A stretch of 64,000 nucleotides of DNA from assembly GCF_000241325.1 (NCBI RefSeq), contig NZ_BAEI01000087.1, positions 186,001 to 250,000 on the forward strand. Reading direction: 5' to 3'. The stretch comes from Gordonia polyisoprenivorans NBRC 16320 = JCM 10675 (GTDB taxonomy: Bacteria > Actinomycetota > Actinomycetes > Mycobacteriales > Mycobacteriaceae). Every line of letters begins with the position of its first letter. The stretch's first letter is position 1. The translations under genes were made by a program, and so were the position numbers. Shown one piece after another: positions 26,068 through 35,060 of the stretch. The notes beneath the pieces were generated by a model. That model did no database searches. It saw only the letters and a program-made list of their open reading frames with translations, and was not told the origin of the DNA.

Positions 26068-27228
26068 ATGCCGGACAACCCGTTGTCGACAGCGTTGGGT
26101 CAAGTGTCGGCCCTGCTCAACGATTTTCGTGAGCGCGGTGAGGCCGCCACCGAGCAGGCCCAGACAAAGATCGCCGAGAGTATCGAGTCGGCGCAGGAAC
26201 GGATCACCGAGTCGCGCGAGGACCTCACCGAACGCGTCGCCGAGCGAGTCGATTCCGCGCAGTCCACCCTCGACGAGACGCTGGCCAACGCGCTGGCGAC
26301 GTTCGAGGAGGCCAAGAGCAAACTCGCCGCCCTGCCCGTCGAACTGCCCGCCGAGATCGAAGAACTGCGCGCGCGATTCTCCCCGGAAGAACTGCGCAAG
26401 GTCGCCGACGCCTACCTCGCGGTCGCGGCCGCGCTGCTGGCATCGTTGTCCGAACGCACCGAAGAGGTCGTCGACCGACTCAAGGCCCAACCTCTCGTCG
26501 GTGAGAACCTGCCGAAACTGGAGAAGGTCTACAACGACGCCGTCGCCCTCACCGAAGACGCACTGGGAACCCTGGCGACGCAGACCAAACTGATCAGCGG
26601 CCAAGCCGCCCGCGGAACCGGTGTGGGACAACTGACCTCGCGACGAACCGCCAAGAAGGCCGCTCGCGCAAAGGGTTCGGCCACCAAGGCGCTGCCCGCG
26701 GCGAAGAAGGCTGCCGTGACGAAGGCCGCGCCGGCGAAGCAGGCCGCGCCGGTCAAGGTCGCGGCCAAGGAAGCCGAGGCGAAGAAGGCTGCCGTCGTCG
26801 CGCAGGCGCCCGCGAAGAAGGCTGCGGCGAAGAGGACGGCGGCGAAGAAGTCGGCGGCGAAGAAGTCGGCGGCGAAGAAGTCGGCGGCCACGAAGTCGGC
26901 AGCAACGAAGTCGGCAGCAACGAAGGCTCCGGCGAAGAAGGCCACGACACCGGGGGCCAAGAAGACTGCGACACCGGCCAAGAAGACCGCTGCGAAGAAG
27001 GCCGCTGCAACAAAGGCTCCGGCCAACAAAGCCGCTGCCAAGAAGTCTCCGGCAAAGAAGACGGCAGCCACGAAGACCCCGGCCACGAAAACAGCAGCCA
27101 GGAAGACAGCAGCCAAGAAGACCCCGGCGAAGAAGTCCACCGCAGCAAAGAAAACCGCAGCCAAGACCACCGCAGCCAAGAAGAGCCCCGCGAAAAAAAC
27201 GACCGCACGCAAGTCGCCGCGCTCCTGA
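26068..27228 (+). CDS. hbhA: HBHA-like protein (paralogue 2) with long Lys/Ala-rich tail
   Basis: A 386-residue protein; ATG 26068 follows GAGGAG. Residues about 1-185 form the HBHA coiled-coil core ('ELRARFSPEELRKVADAYLAVAAALLASLSERTEEVVDRLKAQP'). The remaining 200 residues are a histone-like tail made of KKAA, KKSAA, TKAPAKK and similar repeats. Mycobacterial HBHA has a similar but much shorter methylated Lys/Ala/Pro tail that binds heparan sulfate. The tail here is unusually long and may bind nucleic acid or anionic polymers. It lies between the XRE regulator and the DUF2516 gene, as in mycobacteria. Confidence 0.9.
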   Translation: MPDNPLSTALGQVSALLNDFRERGEAATEQAQTKIAESIESAQERITESREDLTERVAERVDSAQSTLDETLANALATFEEAKSKLAALPVELPAEIEELRARFSPEELRKVADAYLAVAAALLASLSERTEEVVDRLKAQPLVGENLPKLEKVYNDAVALTEDALGTLATQTKLISGQAARGTGVGQLTSRRTAKKAARAKGSATKALPAAKKAAVTKAAPAKQAAPVKVAAKEAEAKKAAVVAQAPAKKAAAKRTAAKKSAAKKSAAKKSAATKSAATKSAATKAPAKKATTPGAKKTATPAKKTAAKKAAATKAPANKAAAKKSPAKKTAATKTPATKTAARKTAAKKTPAKKSTAAKKTAAKTTAAKKSPAKKTTARKSPRS

Positions 27229-27267
27229 GCGTCCGACAAAACCGACATGGAGAGCTAGAGTGGTCGC

Positions 27268-27582
27268 GTGAATTTCGTCAACGTCCTCGCCGCCGGTCAG
27301 AACCTCGTGTTGTGGGTGCTGACCGTGGTCGCCGGTGTCGCGGCCATCGTCGCCCTCGTCCACGCGTCCCTCCAGCGCAAAGACGCCTTCCCGGCGGTCG
27401 ACAAGCAGAGCAAGGTGCTCTGGGTGTCGTTGCTGGCCCTCGCGACCCTGTTCATCTGGCTGTTCCAGGCGCCGACGCTGTTCTACCTCATCGGCGTCGT
27501 CGCGCTGATCGTCTACCTCGTCGACGTCCGGCCGCGCGTCGACTCCATTCAGAACAAGCATTGGTTCCGCAAGATCCGGTGA
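27268..27582 (+). CDS. DUF2516 family small membrane protein
   Basis: A 104-residue protein starting at GTG 27268 with three hydrophobic segments (about residues 10-32, 48-66 and 68-86). It matches the small membrane protein that follows hbhA in mycobacteria (Rv0476). It lies 39 bp after hbhA2 and ends before a strong terminator. Function is unknown. Confidence 0.85.
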   Translation: MNFVNVLAAGQNLVLWVLTVVAGVAAIVALVHASLQRKDAFPAVDKQSKVLWVSLLALATLFIWLFQAPTLFYLIGVVALIVYLVDVRPRVDSIQNKHWFRKIR

Positions 27583-27626
27583 GCTGAACCCGGGTCCGCG
27601 CCCGTGTGCGCCGCGCAGGTTTCACC

Positions 27627-27665
27627 AGCCGCCCGCGACCGTCCTCGTGACGGTCGCGGGCGGCT
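27627..27665 (+). terminator. Strong hairpin terminator
   Basis: A perfect 17-bp GC-rich stem (27627-27643 with 27649-27665) around the loop CTCGT. It closes the XRE-hbhA2-DUF2516 operon. Confidence 0.85.
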
Positions 27666-27730
27666 CTCGTATGACACGACGCCGGCGATGGCCCGCACCG
27701 ACGAGTGACGAGCGCCACAGGCATTTAATA

Positions 27731-27754
27731 TGCATCTCAGATGCAAATTATGAT
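27731..27754 (+). promoter_or_regulatory. NsrR-type operator and promoter
   Basis: TGCATCTCAGATGCA (27731-27745) is a perfect inverted repeat with 7-bp arms, similar to the ATGCATCT half sites of NsrR. TATGAT (27749-27754) is a plausible -10, so bound repressor would block it. The expected start of transcription is only a few bases before ATG 27766. Confidence 0.72.
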
Positions 27755-27765
27755 CTGATGATCAC

Positions 27766-28248
27766 ATGCAACTGACCCGCTTCACCGACATCGGCTTGCG
27801 CGTGGTGATGCGCCTGGCCGTCTCGGACGGGTCGATGACCACCCGGGTCCTCGCCGAGGAGATGGCCGTGCCGTATACGCATGTCACCAAGGTGACCGGG
27901 CGCCTCGCTGAACTCGGCGTCGTCCACTCCCGGCGGGGTCGCGCGGGTGGGCTGGTGATCACCGAGTTGGGCCGTACGGCCCGAATCGGTTGGCTCGCAG
28001 CAAGTCTCGAAGGTGAAGGAGAAGTCGTCGACTGCGACGGCGAAACGCCGTGTCCGCTGCGTCGGGCGTGCCGGTTGCGCGGTGCGCTCGCCGCCGCCCG
28101 TCGTGCCTTCTTCGACAGCCTCGACGACGTGACCGTCGGGGACCTCGTGACCGACCCCACCGGAGCGGTCCTGCTCTCCCTCGACCCCCCGCGTCGCGCC
28201 GAGGCGACGCCCCACGGTCGAGCGGAATCTCACAGTCAAGCCGAATAG
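27766..28248 (+). CDS. nsrR: NsrR-type Rrf2 family nitric oxide sensor
   Basis: A 160-residue Rrf2 regulator with the start 'MQLTRFTDIGLRVVMRLAV' and winged-helix HTH. Three Cys (90, 96 and 102) are spaced as in iron-sulfur NsrR proteins, which bind a cluster that NO destroys, lifting repression of hmp. It lies 54 bp upstream of the flavohaemoglobin gene, and a palindromic operator overlaps its promoter. The assignment rests on the Cys spacing, the operator and the neighbour. Confidence 0.92.
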   Translation: MQLTRFTDIGLRVVMRLAVSDGSMTTRVLAEEMAVPYTHVTKVTGRLAELGVVHSRRGRAGGLVITELGRTARIGWLAASLEGEGEVVDCDGETPCPLRRACRLRGALAAARRAFFDSLDDVTVGDLVTDPTGAVLLSLDPPRRAEATPHGRAESHSQAE

Positions 28249-28302
28249 GTTCGGCAACAAACGATTTCGCCACCGGGCGGAACAGATCAGATCGGAGTCG
28301 TC

Positions 28303-29493
28303 GTGCTCACCATGCCCACTCGCGAGGTCATCGCGGCCACCCTGCCCGCCGTCGACGGAGCACTCGGGGAGATCACCCCGAACTTCTACGCGCGGATGTT
28401 CGCAGCCCACCCGACGTTGCTCGACGACATGTTCAACCGCACCCATCAGCGGTCCGGTGAACAGCCGATGGCGTTGGCGGGGTCGATCGCGGCATTCGCC
28501 AAGCTGCAACTCGAGCCCGATCTGCGGCGGCAGCGATTCATCATCGACCGCATCGCGCACAAGCATGCGTCCCTCGGGGTCACGCGTGATCAGTACTCGA
28601 TCGTCCACGAGCACCTGTTCGCCGCGATCGTCGAGGTGCTCGGTGCCGCGGTGACCCCGGAGGTCGCCAATGCGTGGGACGAATTGTATTGGGAGATGGC
28701 CGATGTGCTGATCCGTGAAGAAGCCGGCCTCTACGCCGCGGCCGGCGTCGAACCGGGTGCGGTGTGGCGCGATCTCGTCGTGACCCGACGCGATCAGGTG
28801 GCCCCGGACGCGGTGTCGTTCATCCTGGCCGCGCCCGACGGTGCGGATCTTCCGGCATTCTCTCCCGGGCAGTACATCTCGGTGCAGGTGCCGCTGACCG
28901 ACGGCGCGCATCAGATCCGCCAGTACAGCCTGATCGGCACGCCGCAGGCGCGCGAGGAGTGGCGGATCAGCGTCAAACTCGCCGGCGAGGTGTCGGCGTT
29001 CCTGCACGAGAACGTCTTCGAGGGCGACGCGGTGCACGTCTCGATGCCGTTCGGTGATCTCGTTCTGCCCGAAGATGATTCGCCATTACTGCTGGCATCT
29101 GCGGGCATCGGGTGCACACCGGTGATCGGGCTGCTGACCGCGCTCGCCGAGTCGGGCACCGACCGCCCGGTGACAGTCCTGCACGCCGACCACTCGCGGG
29201 CCGGCCAACCTCATCGTGGGCAACTCGGCGCCCTCGTCGAGCAGATCGATTCCGCACGGCTCTACCAGTGGTATCAGCATGGTGCCGACCACCTGGTGTC
29301 CGACGCGGTGCGTACCGGCCGGATGTCGTTGGACGGCATCGACCTTGCCGACGGCGTCCACGCCATGCTGTGCGGTCCCACCGGATTCCTCGACTCGGTC
29401 CGCACCCAGCTGCTCGACCGGAATGTGCCCTCCGAGCGCATCCACTTCGAGACCTTCGGGCCGGAATTGTTGCGCGCCGGCGCCTCGCGATGA
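28303..29493 (+). CDS. hmp: Flavohaemoglobin (nitric oxide dioxygenase)
   Basis: A 396-residue protein, the usual size of Hmp. The globin domain covers about residues 5-145 with the proximal His in IAHKHASLG (His88). The FAD domain carries 'IRQYSLIG' near residue 207, and the NAD domain carries 'SAGIGCTPVIGLL' near 266 and a C-terminal 'FETFGP'. It oxidises NO to nitrate with NAD(P)H and oxygen. It starts at GTG 28303 and is probably transcribed with nsrR. Its stop overlaps the start of the small membrane protein by 4 bp. Confidence 0.96.
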   Translation: MLTMPTREVIAATLPAVDGALGEITPNFYARMFAAHPTLLDDMFNRTHQRSGEQPMALAGSIAAFAKLQLEPDLRRQRFIIDRIAHKHASLGVTRDQYSIVHEHLFAAIVEVLGAAVTPEVANAWDELYWEMADVLIREEAGLYAAAGVEPGAVWRDLVVTRRDQVAPDAVSFILAAPDGADLPAFSPGQYISVQVPLTDGAHQIRQYSLIGTPQAREEWRISVKLAGEVSAFLHENVFEGDAVHVSMPFGDLVLPEDDSPLLLASAGIGCTPVIGLLTALAESGTDRPVTVLHADHSRAGQPHRGQLGALVEQIDSARLYQWYQHGADHLVSDAVRTGRMSLDGIDLADGVHAMLCGPTGFLDSVRTQLLDRNVPSERIHFETFGPELLRAGASR

Positions 29494-29924
29494 GCGTGTC
29501 GTACGCGGTGGCGACCGCGGTCACCTTTGTCTGGTTGGGCATGGTGATCGCGATCTCGTTCCTCGAGGCGCCGCTGAAGTTCCGTGCTCCGGGTATCACC
29601 ATTCCGCTGGGTCTGGGGATCGGACGGCTGGTGTTCCGTGCGCTCAACGCCGTCGAGGCGGGTGCGGCGATCGTGCTCATCGTGTGCGCGGTCGCCGGGG
29701 GATGGGTGGGGCAACCCGCGGGCATCCTCGCCGTGGCTGTGGTGGTGGTGCTGGCGGTCCAGCTCGTCGGTATCCGGCCCGCATTGAACCGCCGCTCGGA
29801 CGAGGTGCTCGCCACCGGAGACGCCGACGGTCCGCGCAGTCACGCGCACCTGGTGTACGTGGCTGCCGAGGTCGTCAAGGTGGGCGTGCTGATCGCTACC
29901 GGCGTCGTGCTGCTGGCCGGATGA
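29490..29924 (+). CDS. Small membrane protein coupled to hmp
   Basis: A 144-residue protein with four hydrophobic segments (about residues 5-25, 45-65, 73-90 and 122-142). ATG 29490 overlaps the hmp stop (ATGA), so translation is coupled and the protein is probably made with Hmp. No family with known function was recognised. Its position suggests a role in nitric oxide stress, which is inference. Confidence 0.8.
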   Translation: MSVSYAVATAVTFVWLGMVIAISFLEAPLKFRAPGITIPLGLGIGRLVFRALNAVEAGAAIVLIVCAVAGGWVGQPAGILAVAVVVVLAVQLVGIRPALNRRSDEVLATGDADGPRSHAHLVYVAAEVVKVGVLIATGVVLLAG

Positions 29925-30017
29925 CACGGTGCTCTTTGCCGGATGACCGGACGGGAGAGGCGAGTCGTCGGGCGCGGGTCGTCGGGCGTACGACATCCGG
30001 CGAATACACTGTCATTC

Positions 30018-30959
30018 GTGGCTGAGTATCGGATCAACGACCTGGCAGAGGCGTCCGGCGTCAGCGTCCGCAACATCCGGGTCTATCAGGATCGTGGGCT
30101 GCTGCCGCCGCCGACGATCCGCGGTCGCACCGGCTGGTACTCCGACGATCACCTCAATCGCCTGAATCTCATCTCGCGGATGCTCGAACGCGGATACACC
30201 TTTGCCACCATCAGTGAGCTCCTGCATGCAGCCCACTACGGGATGAAGGTCGAGCATGTGTTGCGTGGCGCGCCCACCAAGGGCGGCCGATTCCGCAACT
30301 TCAAGCGCGCGGCCACGATCACCTTCACCGAATTGCGCAAGACGCTCAACGCCAGCGAGCGCTCCATCGCGCTCAGCCAGAAACTCGGGCTGCTCGTCAA
30401 GGACGGCGCTCATTACGCGATCAAGAACCCGGAGGTCCTCGAGGGCGCCGAGGTGCTGGTCAAGAGCGGCGTCGACATCGACGTCCTGCTCGACCGCTTC
30501 GTGCGCGTGCAGGACGACCTCGAGGATGCGGCCCGCAGTTTCGTCTCGATCATCACCGACAAGTACCTCAACGAAAACCTGCCGACCCTCGGCGAGGCCA
30601 AGGTCAGCAAGATGGCCGAACTGATCCAGACGGTCCGGCCGATGGCCCACGAGATCGTGGAGACCACCTTCCGCAAGGCGCTCGACGACGAGATCACCCG
30701 GGCGATCGGCGAGGCGTCGACGTACTTCGACGTCGCCGACACCGATGTTCCCGCCCCCGATGTTCCCGGCGCCGACGTCACCGACGGACCCGCATCGGGC
30801 ATCGATCCCGAGACCGCAGGCGATGGCGCCCAGAACATGACAACGGGTAGTGTTACATCGAACGCTGTGTCCCCCGACACGTCCGAGGGTCCGACGCCGG
30901 GCACCGAGGAGTCGGTGGACACGCCGCAAACGCACCGTCCGACTCCGCGATCGTCCTGA
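30018..30959 (+). CDS. MerR-family transcriptional regulator
   Basis: A 313-residue protein starting at GTG 30018. The MerR HTH is at about residues 4-75 ('YRINDLAEASGVSVRNIRVYQDRGLLPPP'), and a long helical region follows. The last 75 residues are low-complexity Pro/Asp/Thr-rich and likely disordered. The protein is longer than classical metal-sensing MerR proteins and lacks an obvious metal-binding Cys pair; it may respond to an organic ligand or stress. The nearest likely target is the hydrolase gene 39 bp downstream. Confidence 0.85.
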   Translation: MAEYRINDLAEASGVSVRNIRVYQDRGLLPPPTIRGRTGWYSDDHLNRLNLISRMLERGYTFATISELLHAAHYGMKVEHVLRGAPTKGGRFRNFKRAATITFTELRKTLNASERSIALSQKLGLLVKDGAHYAIKNPEVLEGAEVLVKSGVDIDVLLDRFVRVQDDLEDAARSFVSIITDKYLNENLPTLGEAKVSKMAELIQTVRPMAHEIVETTFRKALDDEITRAIGEASTYFDVADTDVPAPDVPGADVTDGPASGIDPETAGDGAQNMTTGSVTSNAVSPDTSEGPTPGTEESVDTPQTHRPTPRSS

Positions 30960-30998
30960 TCGCCACACCCGGGCGGTGCCCTGGCGAGAGGGTGACAC

Positions 30999-32090
30999 AT
31001 GAGTCGACGCGGGTGGGCCATCGGTGGCGTTGCCGCCGGGGCAGGTCTGATCGGGGTCGGGGTGGGCACCATCGGTGCCGGCCTGGTACGCGAAGCCCTG
31101 CACGGCGATCCGGCCGTCGACGACGGGCCCGACGATCTGCTGGCCACCCCCACGGCTCCGAGTGACACCAGAACCGTCCGCGCCGCCGACGGCACCCGGC
31201 TCAACGTGGTCACCTACGGTCCCGGTGCACGCGGTGACGACGACACCGGTGACGTGATCGTCGCGGTGCACGGATGGACGTGCAACACCACCTACTGGTA
31301 TCCGCAGATCAACGCCTTCGCCGGTGAACGCACCGTCATCACCTACGATCAGCGCGGACACGGAGCCAGTGAACTCGGTCGCAAACGACCCACCGTCGCG
31401 ACCCTCGGCCAGGACCTCGACGCCGTCCTCGACGCCGTCGTCCCGCCCGGGCGCCGAGCGATCCTCATCGGCCACTCCATGGGCGGCATGACGATCATGT
31501 CGTGGGCGGCGCAGTACCCGCACAAGGTGTCCGATCGCGTGTCGGCGGTGGTGCTCGCCTCGACCGCCGCCAAGGCGGTCATGCAGAATCACCTGCTCAT
31601 CCCCCTCGATCTGCCGCGCTACAGCAAACCGTTCGCGCCGGCGGTCACCAAGCTCATCACCTCGGCGCCACTTCCGGTGCCGCGCAGCTCCTATGGGCCG
31701 CGGATGTCGCAGTACATCGCGCTCGGCTCCACCGCTCGCGCCTCGCACGTCGAGTTCGTGGACAACATGATCATGAGCTGCCCGCCCCGTGCGCGGGCCC
31801 GCTGGGGTGCGGCGATGGGCAAACTGGATGTGACCGCGGGGCTGGACGCGCTGACGGTCCCGACGACGATCGTGGTCGGCAGTGCCGACCGCCTGACCCC
31901 GCCGTCGCACGCCGAGCAGATCGCAGAGGTGTTGCGGCGCAACGGAACCCTTCGTGATCTCGTCGTTCTCGACGGGGTGGGTCACATGTCGACGATCGAG
32001 GCCGGGGCCGTCGTCGACGAGGCCCTCGCGGCGGTCATCGCGGATGCGGAGCAGCCGACCCCGCAGACCGATCACGTCCCGTCGGTCTGA
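30999..32090 (+). CDS. Alpha/beta hydrolase
   Basis: A 363-residue protein with an N-terminal glycine-rich hydrophobic segment (about residues 7-30), likely a membrane anchor or signal. The fold signature includes HGWTC (oxyanion), the nucleophile elbow GHSMGG (Ser about 160), an acid in 'VGSADRLTPP' and a catalytic His in 'DGVGHMS'. The substrate is unknown; related mycobacterial proteins are lipases, esterases or peroxidase-like hydrolases. It follows the MerR gene and overlaps the convergent histidine kinase gene by 56 bp at its 3' end. Confidence 0.87.
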   Translation: MSRRGWAIGGVAAGAGLIGVGVGTIGAGLVREALHGDPAVDDGPDDLLATPTAPSDTRTVRAADGTRLNVVTYGPGARGDDDTGDVIVAVHGWTCNTTYWYPQINAFAGERTVITYDQRGHGASELGRKRPTVATLGQDLDAVLDAVVPPGRRAILIGHSMGGMTIMSWAAQYPHKVSDRVSAVVLASTAAKAVMQNHLLIPLDLPRYSKPFAPAVTKLITSAPLPVPRSSYGPRMSQYIALGSTARASHVEFVDNMIMSCPPRARARWGAAMGKLDVTAGLDALTVPTTIVVGSADRLTPPSHAEQIAEVLRRNGTLRDLVVLDGVGHMSTIEAGAVVDEALAAVIADAEQPTPQTDHVPSV

Positions 32091-33435
32091 ACGGCAACTC
32101 CAGGCGGAACACCGCGCCCTGTGTCGCGCCGTCCGGTGTGCGCGGAAGCAGGCGCACCTCGCCCCCGTGGGCGCGGGCCAGACCACGCGCCACCGCCAGC
32201 CCCAGACCGGCGCCGCCCGAGCGCCGATCTCGTGAATCATCCAGGCGCACCATACGATCGAAGATCCGCTCGCGGTCGGCGTCGGGGACGCCCGGTCCGG
32301 TGTCGCTGACCGTCACGGTCACCCACCCGCCGGACTCGGTGGGTGCGTGGGCGACCGCCACCTCGACTCGCCCGCCGGCCGGTGTGGCCTGGCAGGCGTT
32401 GTCGATGAGGTTGGCCAGGATCTGTGAGATCCGGCCGGGGTCGGCCAGTGTCGGAGGGGCGTCACCGGTGGCGACGACCGTCAGCTCCGGATGCAGGATC
32501 GCCACCCGGCGACACTGATCCTCGGCAAGGGCGACGAGGTCGACCGCCTCGGGATGCAGCGCCAGACCTGCGTCGATGCGGGCCATGTCGACCATGTCGC
32601 CGACGAGGCGTCCGGCGCGGTGGGTCTCCTGAATGAGCAACAGCAGCAACTGTTCTCGATCCTCGGCGGATGCGTCGGCATCCATCTGCAGCAGTGTCTC
32701 GGCGATCGCCTGCACCCCGGTGACCGGGGTGCGCAACTCGTGGGCTGCGTCGGCGACGAACTGCCGGACCGACTGTTGCGCGGCGCGCTGATTGGCCTCG
32801 GCACCCTCCAACGAGTCGAGCATGTCGTCGAATGCCGCTGCGGTACGCCCCAACTCGGTGTCGGTCCGGGTCGGGGCGAGGCGCTCACCGCGTCGGCCAC
32901 GCGCGATCGAGCGCGCCACATCGGTCATGGTGTCCAACGGCGCCAGGGCATAACGCATCCCGAACCACAGCAGCAACGCGGTGAGGACGAGCGCCCCCGA
33001 ACCGGTGATCGCCATCCCGATCAGCAGCCGTGACTGCACCCCGCCGAGCAGATCGCCGTCGACGGCGAGGGTCAGCGTCGCGCCGTCGGCCCAGGATGAG
33101 TTGGGCGCCTTGAGGGTGATGGTGCGGCGGGCGACCGCGTCGCGGGTCGGGCGGCCGAACACCTCACCGTCGGCGAGTTCGAGTCGGGCCCGCACCGAGC
33201 GGCCCTCGATGCGCTGCAGGAAGATCTCCGGCGTGCGTGAGGTCCGGGCGTACTGCTGGGCGAGGGTGGCCCGATCACTGAGGAGCGCCCCGGCGGCGCG
33301 ATGGCCCGCCACGGCGAACAGTGCGCTGCCGATGGCGATCAGCGCGACCAACGACACCGCGAGCACCACGACGGCCAGAGCCGTCACCCGGCTGCGCAAC
33401 GAGCTGCCGGTCAGTCGAGTACGGATCGTCGTCAT
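32035..33435 (-). CDS. Sensor histidine kinase (OmpR-type partner)
   Basis: A 466-residue kinase with two membrane segments (about residues 17-42 and 138-160) around an extracytoplasmic domain. A HAMP domain follows, then the HisKA box 'FVADAAHELRTPVTGV' and the ATPase domain with N box ('ILANLIDNACQATP'), G1 ('DTGPGVP') and G2 ('GGAGLGLAVARGLARAHGG'). Its start overlaps the stop of the response regulator gene (ATGA), so the two form an operon. The signal is unknown; the upstream DUF5666-like gene on the same strand may belong to the same regulon. Confidence 0.93.
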   Translation of the reverse strand: MTTIRTRLTGSSLRSRVTALAVVVLAVSLVALIAIGSALFAVAGHRAAGALLSDRATLAQQYARTSRTPEIFLQRIEGRSVRARLELADGEVFGRPTRDAVARRTITLKAPNSSWADGATLTLAVDGDLLGGVQSRLLIGMAITGSGALVLTALLLWFGMRYALAPLDTMTDVARSIARGRRGERLAPTRTDTELGRTAAAFDDMLDSLEGAEANQRAAQQSVRQFVADAAHELRTPVTGVQAIAETLLQMDADASAEDREQLLLLLIQETHRAGRLVGDMVDMARIDAGLALHPEAVDLVALAEDQCRRVAILHPELTVVATGDAPPTLADPGRISQILANLIDNACQATPAGGRVEVAVAHAPTESGGWVTVTVSDTGPGVPDADRERIFDRMVRLDDSRDRRSGGAGLGLAVARGLARAHGGEVRLLPRTPDGATQGAVFRLELPFRPTGRDRSAGSAAPHPR

Positions 33436-34097
33436 GACGGGCGCAGGGTGTAGCCGCGGCCGCGTTCGGTGTGCAACAGTCGCGGACCGTGGGCCTCGAG
33501 CTTGCGGCGCAACGCACTGACGTTGACCTCCACGAGATTCGGATCGTAGTGGTCGTAACCCCAGACGCCGGTGAGGATCTGGGTTTTGGTGACCACCCGG
33601 CCGCGGCGCTGTGCGAGGTAGGTGAGTACCCGGAACTCGGTGGGCGTCAGAGCGATTCGCTCGCCAGCGCGGGTCGCCGTCCCGCCGTCGCGGTCGATCT
33701 CGAGGTCATCGACGTAGAGGATGTCGGTGCGCCCGCCACGTCGGCGCAGCACCGCGCCGACGCGCGCCACCAACTCCGCCATCTCGAACGGCTTGACCAC
33801 ATAGTCGTCGGCGCCCTCGGTGAGGCCGTGCAATCGGTCGGCGACGGCGTCGCGGGCGGTCACCATGATGATGCCGGCGTCGCTGCGCCGCCGCACCACG
33901 TCGAGCAGGGTGAAACCGTCCGAACCGGGCAGCATGACGTCGAGCAGGACGGCGTCGGGGCGCGCCTGTGCCAGATCGTGTTCGAGTCGCGAACCGTCGG
34001 GGCGGGCGAGGACCCGATGCCCGGCCTCGGTCAGTGCCGCGGCCACCGCGACACGGATCGGGGTCGAGTCCTCGATGACGAGGACCGTGGCGCTCAT
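33432..34097 (-). CDS. OmpR/PhoB-type response regulator
   Basis: A 221-residue regulator with a receiver domain (acidic ED at 9-10, phospho-Asp in VLLDVMLPG near residue 53, Lys in VVKPF near 103). A winged-helix DNA-binding domain follows (about 125-220, ending 'LLHTERGRGYTLRPS'). It is translated from ATG 34097 and coupled to the kinase gene that follows. Confidence 0.94.
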   Translation of the reverse strand: MSATVLVIEDSTPIRVAVAAALTEAGHRVLARPDGSRLEHDLAQARPDAVLLDVMLPGSDGFTLLDVVRRRSDAGIIMVTARDAVADRLHGLTEGADDYVVKPFEMAELVARVGAVLRRRGGRTDILYVDDLEIDRDGGTATRAGERIALTPTEFRVLTYLAQRRGRVVTKTQILTGVWGYDHYDPNLVEVNVSALRRKLEAHGPRLLHTERGRGYTLRPS

Positions 34098-34155
34098 GTC
34101 ATGTGATTCTGCCAGCCCGCGGTCACGTCTCGGTCATCGTCGACCCCCGTACCGG

Positions 34156-34875
34156 TCAACTCGGTTGCGCCGAGGTCGGGGCCGGTGCACCACTGGTCTG
34201 CGGCGTCGCAGTGCCGGCCGGCGTCGGACGCTTCGCGACGATCCGTGCGGTGACCGTGTCGCCACTTCGGGTCCCGGCGACGACGACCCGGTCGCCGACG
34301 GCGAAGTCGCTCTGCTGCTGCGGCTTCCGTTCGGTCCCGAAATGCGTGTCGCCGGTGATGTCGACGGTCACCGTCTTGTCGCCGCGGGTTTGCACCGTCC
34401 AGGTCTGGCCGTTGATCGCGGTGATCTGGCCGGTCACCCCGCGTCGGCTCGCCGCGGAGGTGGCCTCGTGGCGGGTCTTCTTGCCGTGCTGGGCGGTGGC
34501 TGCGACAGGCTGTGTGTGCGAGTCGTCGTGTCCGGTCGCCCATCCGATACCGCCCCCGATGAGACCGCCGATGATGAGGGCGGCGACCCCGGTGACCAGC
34601 GCGGTGCGCTGACTACGCCAGAACGACGGCTTGGGTGCCGGACCGGGAGTGCCCGGTTGCCCCTGCGGTGGCATCGACGGCGGTGGCCCGGAAGGGGGCG
34701 GTCCGGAGGGTGGTGGGCCGGCGTATGGGCCCGGCTGCCCCGGGCTCGGTGCGATCGGAGTCGTCGGGTTCGCCCCCTGCGACATCGGTTCGGTACCGAA
34801 CTGGGTGGTGGGATCGTCGGGCGTGGCCTCGTGCGGTTGCCGGCCGGGTTCTTGCGGGTTCTCGGTGTCTGACAT
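34156..34875 (-). CDS. Membrane-anchored DUF5666-like protein
   Basis: A 239-residue protein starting at ATG 34875. Residues 1-85 are Pro/Gly/Gln-rich with PPPSGPPPS repeats; one membrane segment follows (about 93-115, 'ALVTGVAALIIGGLIGGGIGWATG'), then an exported small beta-rich domain ('GVTGQITAINGQTWTVQT...DFAVGDRVVVAGTRSGDTVTARIV') of the DUF5666/OB-like type. It lies 58 bp before the response regulator on the same strand. The domain may sense conditions for the two-component system, but this is inference. Confidence 0.8.
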   Translation of the reverse strand: MSDTENPQEPGRQPHEATPDDPTTQFGTEPMSQGANPTTPIAPSPGQPGPYAGPPPSGPPPSGPPPSMPPQGQPGTPGPAPKPSFWRSQRTALVTGVAALIIGGLIGGGIGWATGHDDSHTQPVAATAQHGKKTRHEATSAASRRGVTGQITAINGQTWTVQTRGDKTVTVDITGDTHFGTERKPQQQSDFAVGDRVVVAGTRSGDTVTARIVAKRPTPAGTATPQTSGAPAPTSAQPS

Positions 34876-35060
34876 GGCGACCACCGTAGGGCGGGGGAGT
34901 ACGGGGCAACTGAAGGCTTTCTGAAGGTTGCCACGACAGGACCGACGGTTTGCCGGTCGCCGGGCGGGATGCCGGATCTGCGAGGGTCGTGCTGAAGACT
35001 CCCTGAAGGACCGGCGGCGTGGCCTGGTTCCCGGCGCCGGGGTTGGCCAGACTGGCAGCC

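Noticed and set aside
26032-27561. 509-residue open frame on the minus strand
   Set aside because: It is antisense to hbhA2; the Cys/Gly/Leu/Arg runs are just the complement of the Lys/Ala tail codons.
30012-32240. 742-residue open frame on the minus strand
   Set aside because: It is antisense to the MerR and hydrolase genes, which have clear domains and starts; the composition is low complexity without motifs.
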